Part shown: in pieces, positions 61,445 through 64,000 of the stretch
Position numbering within the stretch: the stretch's first letter is position 1
Layout: each line of letters starts with the position of its first letter
From: Edaphobacter acidisoli
Lineage (GTDB): Bacteria > Acidobacteriota > Terriglobia > Terriglobales > Acidobacteriaceae
Length of the DNA: 64,000 bases
Assembly (NCBI RefSeq): GCF_014642855.1
Contig: NZ_BMJB01000001.1
Span: 186,001-250,000, forward strand
Direction of reading: 5' to 3'
Translations under genes and position numbers: made by a program
Notes under the pieces: generated by a model
Seen by the model: the letters and a program-made list of their open reading frames with translations, nothing else
What the model was told of the DNA's origin: nothing
The model's database searches: none

Positions 61445-63789
61445 TCTGTCTCCACGTCGATGGTGGTGGGTTTGGAGAGGGATGGGATGGTGACGATGGT
61501 GGACGGCGTGACGGATTTGCCGTCGACGTGGATGGTGAGGATGGTTTTGTCTGTTGGTATGTGGACGGCGATGGTGGTGGGTTTGTTTCCGGGGTTGATG
61601 GTGATCTGCATTTTGCTCACGCTGATGACGTGGAGGCTTGCGGAGACACTGGTGCCGAAGGTGGTGGGGGTGTTGGTGATGCTGAAGGTTTCGCCGGGAG
61701 TGATCCAGCTTGGCGGTAGGCCGCTGAAGAGATGGAGTGCTGCTGTGCCGTGTTCGTCTGGAGCGGGATTTCGTTCCTGCACGAGCATGTCGCGGAGCAG
61801 GTTGACGGCGTTGGCGTTGCCCCAGGCTTCGGGCATGTCGCCGGTGCCTTGCATGTTTTCGCGTTTGGAGTGTGGGGTGTTGCACGCGCGCGGCTTGGTG
61901 ACGTCGGTGAGTATCTCTTCTTTGAAGACGTTGGTGGTGTAGGAGTGGTTGAGCGCGCTAAGGAGCATGTCGGCTGTGTGTTGCGCGTCGTTGCGGAGGA
62001 GGTAGGTCTCGGCCATGTTCATGGCTTCGCCGGGCCAGACGCCTGCGGGGCCTGCCCATGCGACGTTGGTGGGGAGGCCTTGCGATTCTTCGCTCTCCAT
62101 GCGGGTGAGGAGGCCGGTGATGAGCGGGTCGGTGGGTGAGTAGATCTGCGTGGGGGTGACGGCGAGGAAGCTCTGCGAATATGCGCCTTCGGGATAGGTT
62201 GGCATCGCGGGGAGATATTTTGGCGTGAGTTTTTCGAGTGTGATGGAGCGGTTGATCGAAGCGCGGATGGCGGCGGTGTAGTCGGCGTACTCTTTGTCGA
62301 GCCACTGGGCCTCGTGCGGATGGTTGAGCGCGCGGGCGGCTTCGGCGGTGACGCGGACGGCGTAGTCGGCGAGATAGTTGTGCGAGTAGCTGTGGCCTTC
62401 GGGCAGGCCGGAGTCGCCGTAGCTCCACGGGAGCAGGCCGTACCAGTAGGTCTTTTCGCCGAGCGCGAGCGGTGGGGTTGGTTCGGTGCGGCAGCGTGCG
62501 CCGGTCAACATGCGCCGGATGGGGCGTGCGCCGATGGGTGTGGTGGCTACGTCTTCGAGTGTGGTTTCTTCGCGGTGGGCTTTGATCCACTCGGACGCGG
62601 CGAGCATGTGCGGGTAGGCTTTGGCGAGCCACGCGGCGTCGTGGGTGTAGAGGTAGTAGTCCCACGCGGCGCCGGCGTTGCCGCCCATGTTGTCCCACGC
62701 GGGCCAACCGCTGACGGGTGGACCGTCCCACTCACCGTCGTCGTTCTGGATGTGGAAGGCGTGCTTGATGGACTGGCGCGCGGGGTCGAGATGGCCGGCG
62801 ACCTCCATGGCGCGGGCCTGGAAGAGCTCGCCGCGGCCCCAGTACTGGCGATAGACGGCGGGGCCATCGAGGACCCAGAGGTCGCCGCGGGCGTCGTACT
62901 CGGTGAGGATGAGGACGTAGGCGAGGCTGGAGTCGAAGAAGTCGTTGAGCTGCTGGCTGGGGTAGTGGATGCGCGCGCCGCGGGACCAGATGGCGTCCCA
63001 TTGCGTGGTGGCGCGGGCGAGGAGTGCTTCGCCGGAGAGGGTGGATAGTTCCGCGTTGCGGGACCGCGGGAATTCGTAAGGCAAGCGGAGCCAGACAGTC
63101 TCGGATTCGTGCGGCTTGAGATAGGCGGTGAGTGCTAGGGTGAGGGCGTTGTCTTCGGATTTCTCGGTGAAGTTATTGTGGTCGATCAGGACGATGTCTT
63201 CGCCGGATTCAGTTGCGATGCCGGAGTAGCTGGCGATGTAGGCGTGGCCGGGAAGGTTGCGGTTGCGGCCGCTGAGTTTGAGCAGGACGTGCGTGGGCTC
63301 GGTGCCGTTGTTGGTGAAGGTGAGGCGTACTACGTCGAATGCTCTCGCGCCGGAGGTGGCTGTGGGGAGTTTTGCGGGGTCTTGTTCGGGATCGACGGCG
63401 AAGGCGAGTTCTTCGAGTGAGGTGTTGTTGGCTGCGAGCCTGGTGATGATGAAGGGGTAGCGGTCTTTGTAGAGTCTCTGCGACTGCATGGCGAGTGGCG
63501 AGGCTTCGCCTTCGCCGGTGAACGCCTGGATGGCGAGCTCGCCGTCCATCTGGTCGGAGAAGCCGATGGGGCTGTCGAGTGGGCGGCGCTTGAGCGTCCA
63601 CTGCGACCAGTGCAGGTTGCCTTGTTTGTCGATGACGGTTTTGTGCGAGCCGAGGGGAAGGCCGATGAGGCTCTGGGCGTCGGTGTTGGTGTAGCGGTGG
63701 TCGATGTGGACGACGGTCTGCGCGGGGCTGGCGGCGAGGGCTGTTGCCAGTGCGAGCGGCAAGGTGGTGCGGAGGAGGCGTCGGGTCAA
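61441..63789 (-). CDS. Exported six-hairpin glycosidase-like protein
   Basis: 782 residues with a TTG start (preceded by GAGAGA) and a signal peptide (RRLLRTTLPLALATALAASPAQ). The N-terminal 230 residues are a beta-sandwich. Residues about 250-640 are an (alpha/alpha)6 barrel (WDAIWSRGARIHYPSQQLNDFFDSSLAYVLILTEYDA; LDGPAVYRQYWGRGELFQARAM; GWPAWDNMGGNAGAAWDYYLYTHDAAWL; PWSYGDSGLPEGHSYSHNYLADYAVR). The end is a small beta domain (HVISVSKMQITINPG). This resembles rhamnosidase/glucuronyl-hydrolase-type folds but I do not recognise the family. Its stop overlaps the GH79 start, so the two are translationally coupled. Confidence 0.72.
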   Translation of the reverse strand: MTRRLLRTTLPLALATALAASPAQTVVHIDHRYTNTDAQSLIGLPLGSHKTVIDKQGNLHWSQWTLKRRPLDSPIGFSDQMDGELAIQAFTGEGEASPLAMQSQRLYKDRYPFIITRLAANNTSLEELAFAVDPEQDPAKLPTATSGARAFDVVRLTFTNNGTEPTHVLLKLSGRNRNLPGHAYIASYSGIATESGEDIVLIDHNNFTEKSEDNALTLALTAYLKPHESETVWLRLPYEFPRSRNAELSTLSGEALLARATTQWDAIWSRGARIHYPSQQLNDFFDSSLAYVLILTEYDARGDLWVLDGPAVYRQYWGRGELFQARAMEVAGHLDPARQSIKHAFHIQNDDGEWDGPPVSGWPAWDNMGGNAGAAWDYYLYTHDAAWLAKAYPHMLAASEWIKAHREETTLEDVATTPIGARPIRRMLTGARCRTEPTPPLALGEKTYWYGLLPWSYGDSGLPEGHSYSHNYLADYAVRVTAEAARALNHPHEAQWLDKEYADYTAAIRASINRSITLEKLTPKYLPAMPTYPEGAYSQSFLAVTPTQIYSPTDPLITGLLTRMESEESQGLPTNVAWAGPAGVWPGEAMNMAETYLLRNDAQHTADMLLSALNHSYTTNVFKEEILTDVTKPRACNTPHSKRENMQGTGDMPEAWGNANAVNLLRDMLVQERNPAPDEHGTAALHLFSGLPPSWITPGETFSITNTPTTFGTSVSASLHVISVSKMQITINPGNKPTTIAVHIPTDKTILTIHVDGKSVTPSTIVTIPSLSKPTTIDVETE

Positions 63790-64000
63790 GATGGGATCTC
63801 TCGTGCGGTGGATGAAAGGATCTTTTCGCAGATGAAGTTTAGCGCGTAAATTTCACTTAAGTATAGGAGCTTTCATTTTTGTGACGACGGCTGCGGTAGC
63901 GAAGCGGGTTTCTCCACTACGGTGGCAAAGATGCCGCCTCCGGTCGAAATGACAGATGTTGTGGTCTGGAGACGAGGCTACTCTGGAAAGAGAGATGAGG
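63790..64000. other. Right-edge spacer
   Basis: 211 bases upstream of the six-hairpin gene. The part near 63845-63880 is AT-rich and could hold its promoter. From about 63884 the sequence resembles the boilerplate of dispersed repeats (GCGGTAGCGAAGCGG, GGTCGAAATGACAG). No gene is seen. Confidence 0.4.

Overview
The window most resembles a chromosome segment of a soil acidobacterium of the Terriglobales type (Granulicella, Terriglobus, Edaphobacter relatives). This rests on the mixture of genes rather than a marker: a standard rpsP-khpA-rimM-trmD-rplS-rnhB block, a PEP-CTERM protein, RND efflux, many exported glycoside hydrolases with Sec or Tat signals, very large one-off PIG-L and GH13 proteins, and frequent short dispersed palindromic repeats. 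No rRNA, CRISPR array, integrase, transposase or prophage gene was seen. There is one tRNA, tRNA-Glu(TTC).

Layout. 0-4 kb: a 1228-residue GH13 protein. 4.1-5.0 kb: tRNA-Glu and a queuosine-precursor transporter. 5.2-9.7 kb: RND adaptor and pump. 9.8-15.1 kb, minus strand: a PIG-L protein, a 2-keto-4-pentenoate hydratase-like protein and malate synthase. 15.2-17.8 kb: msrP and msrQ for periplasmic methionine sulfoxide repair, split by an oppositely oriented DUF1275 gene. 17.8-22.8 kb, minus strand: pdxH, a BshB-like deacetylase, rnhB and the rplS/trmD/rimM/khpA/rpsP block, with a clear terminator after rplS. 23-27.3 kb: esterase, ATP-grasp protein, outer-membrane protein and PEP-CTERM protein, with most of the dispersed repeats. 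27.6-29.4 kb: a VKOR, a small coiled-coil membrane protein and an MqnC-like protein that has lost the radical-SAM cysteines. 29.4-32.9 kb: tautomerase, processive glycosyltransferase, small membrane protein and purU.

32.9-63.8 kb is mainly a carbohydrate-degradation region: GH28, a phytanoyl-CoA dioxygenase-like protein and a sugar-isomerase-like TIM barrel, an MFS sugar porter, an MGH1/GH63-like glucosidase, a SUMF1-sialidase fusion, a GH43-like protein, GH31, a serine hydrolase, several six-hairpin glycosidases, a 903-residue GH20/GH67-like protein, a DUF5060 protein, GH95 and GH79. The set fits exported removal of pectin or hemicellulose side chains (uronic acid, fucose/galactose and xylose/glucose linkages), with monosaccharides imported by the MFS porter. 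No TonB/SusCD receptor lies inside the window. Candidate controls are a MocR regulator, a MarR regulator with a 19-bp palindrome, and a LacI-type site before GH31.

The strongest candidates for something undescribed are the VKOR / coiled-coil / cluster-less MqnC-like operon, the SUMF1-sialidase fusion without formylglycine-generating cysteines, and a glycosidase gene carrying both a heptanucleotide tandem repeat and an in-frame palindromic repeat. Start codons were re-chosen by ribosome-binding site, signal peptide or promoter where that was informative. All family calls come from reading motifs by eye and no database search was possible.
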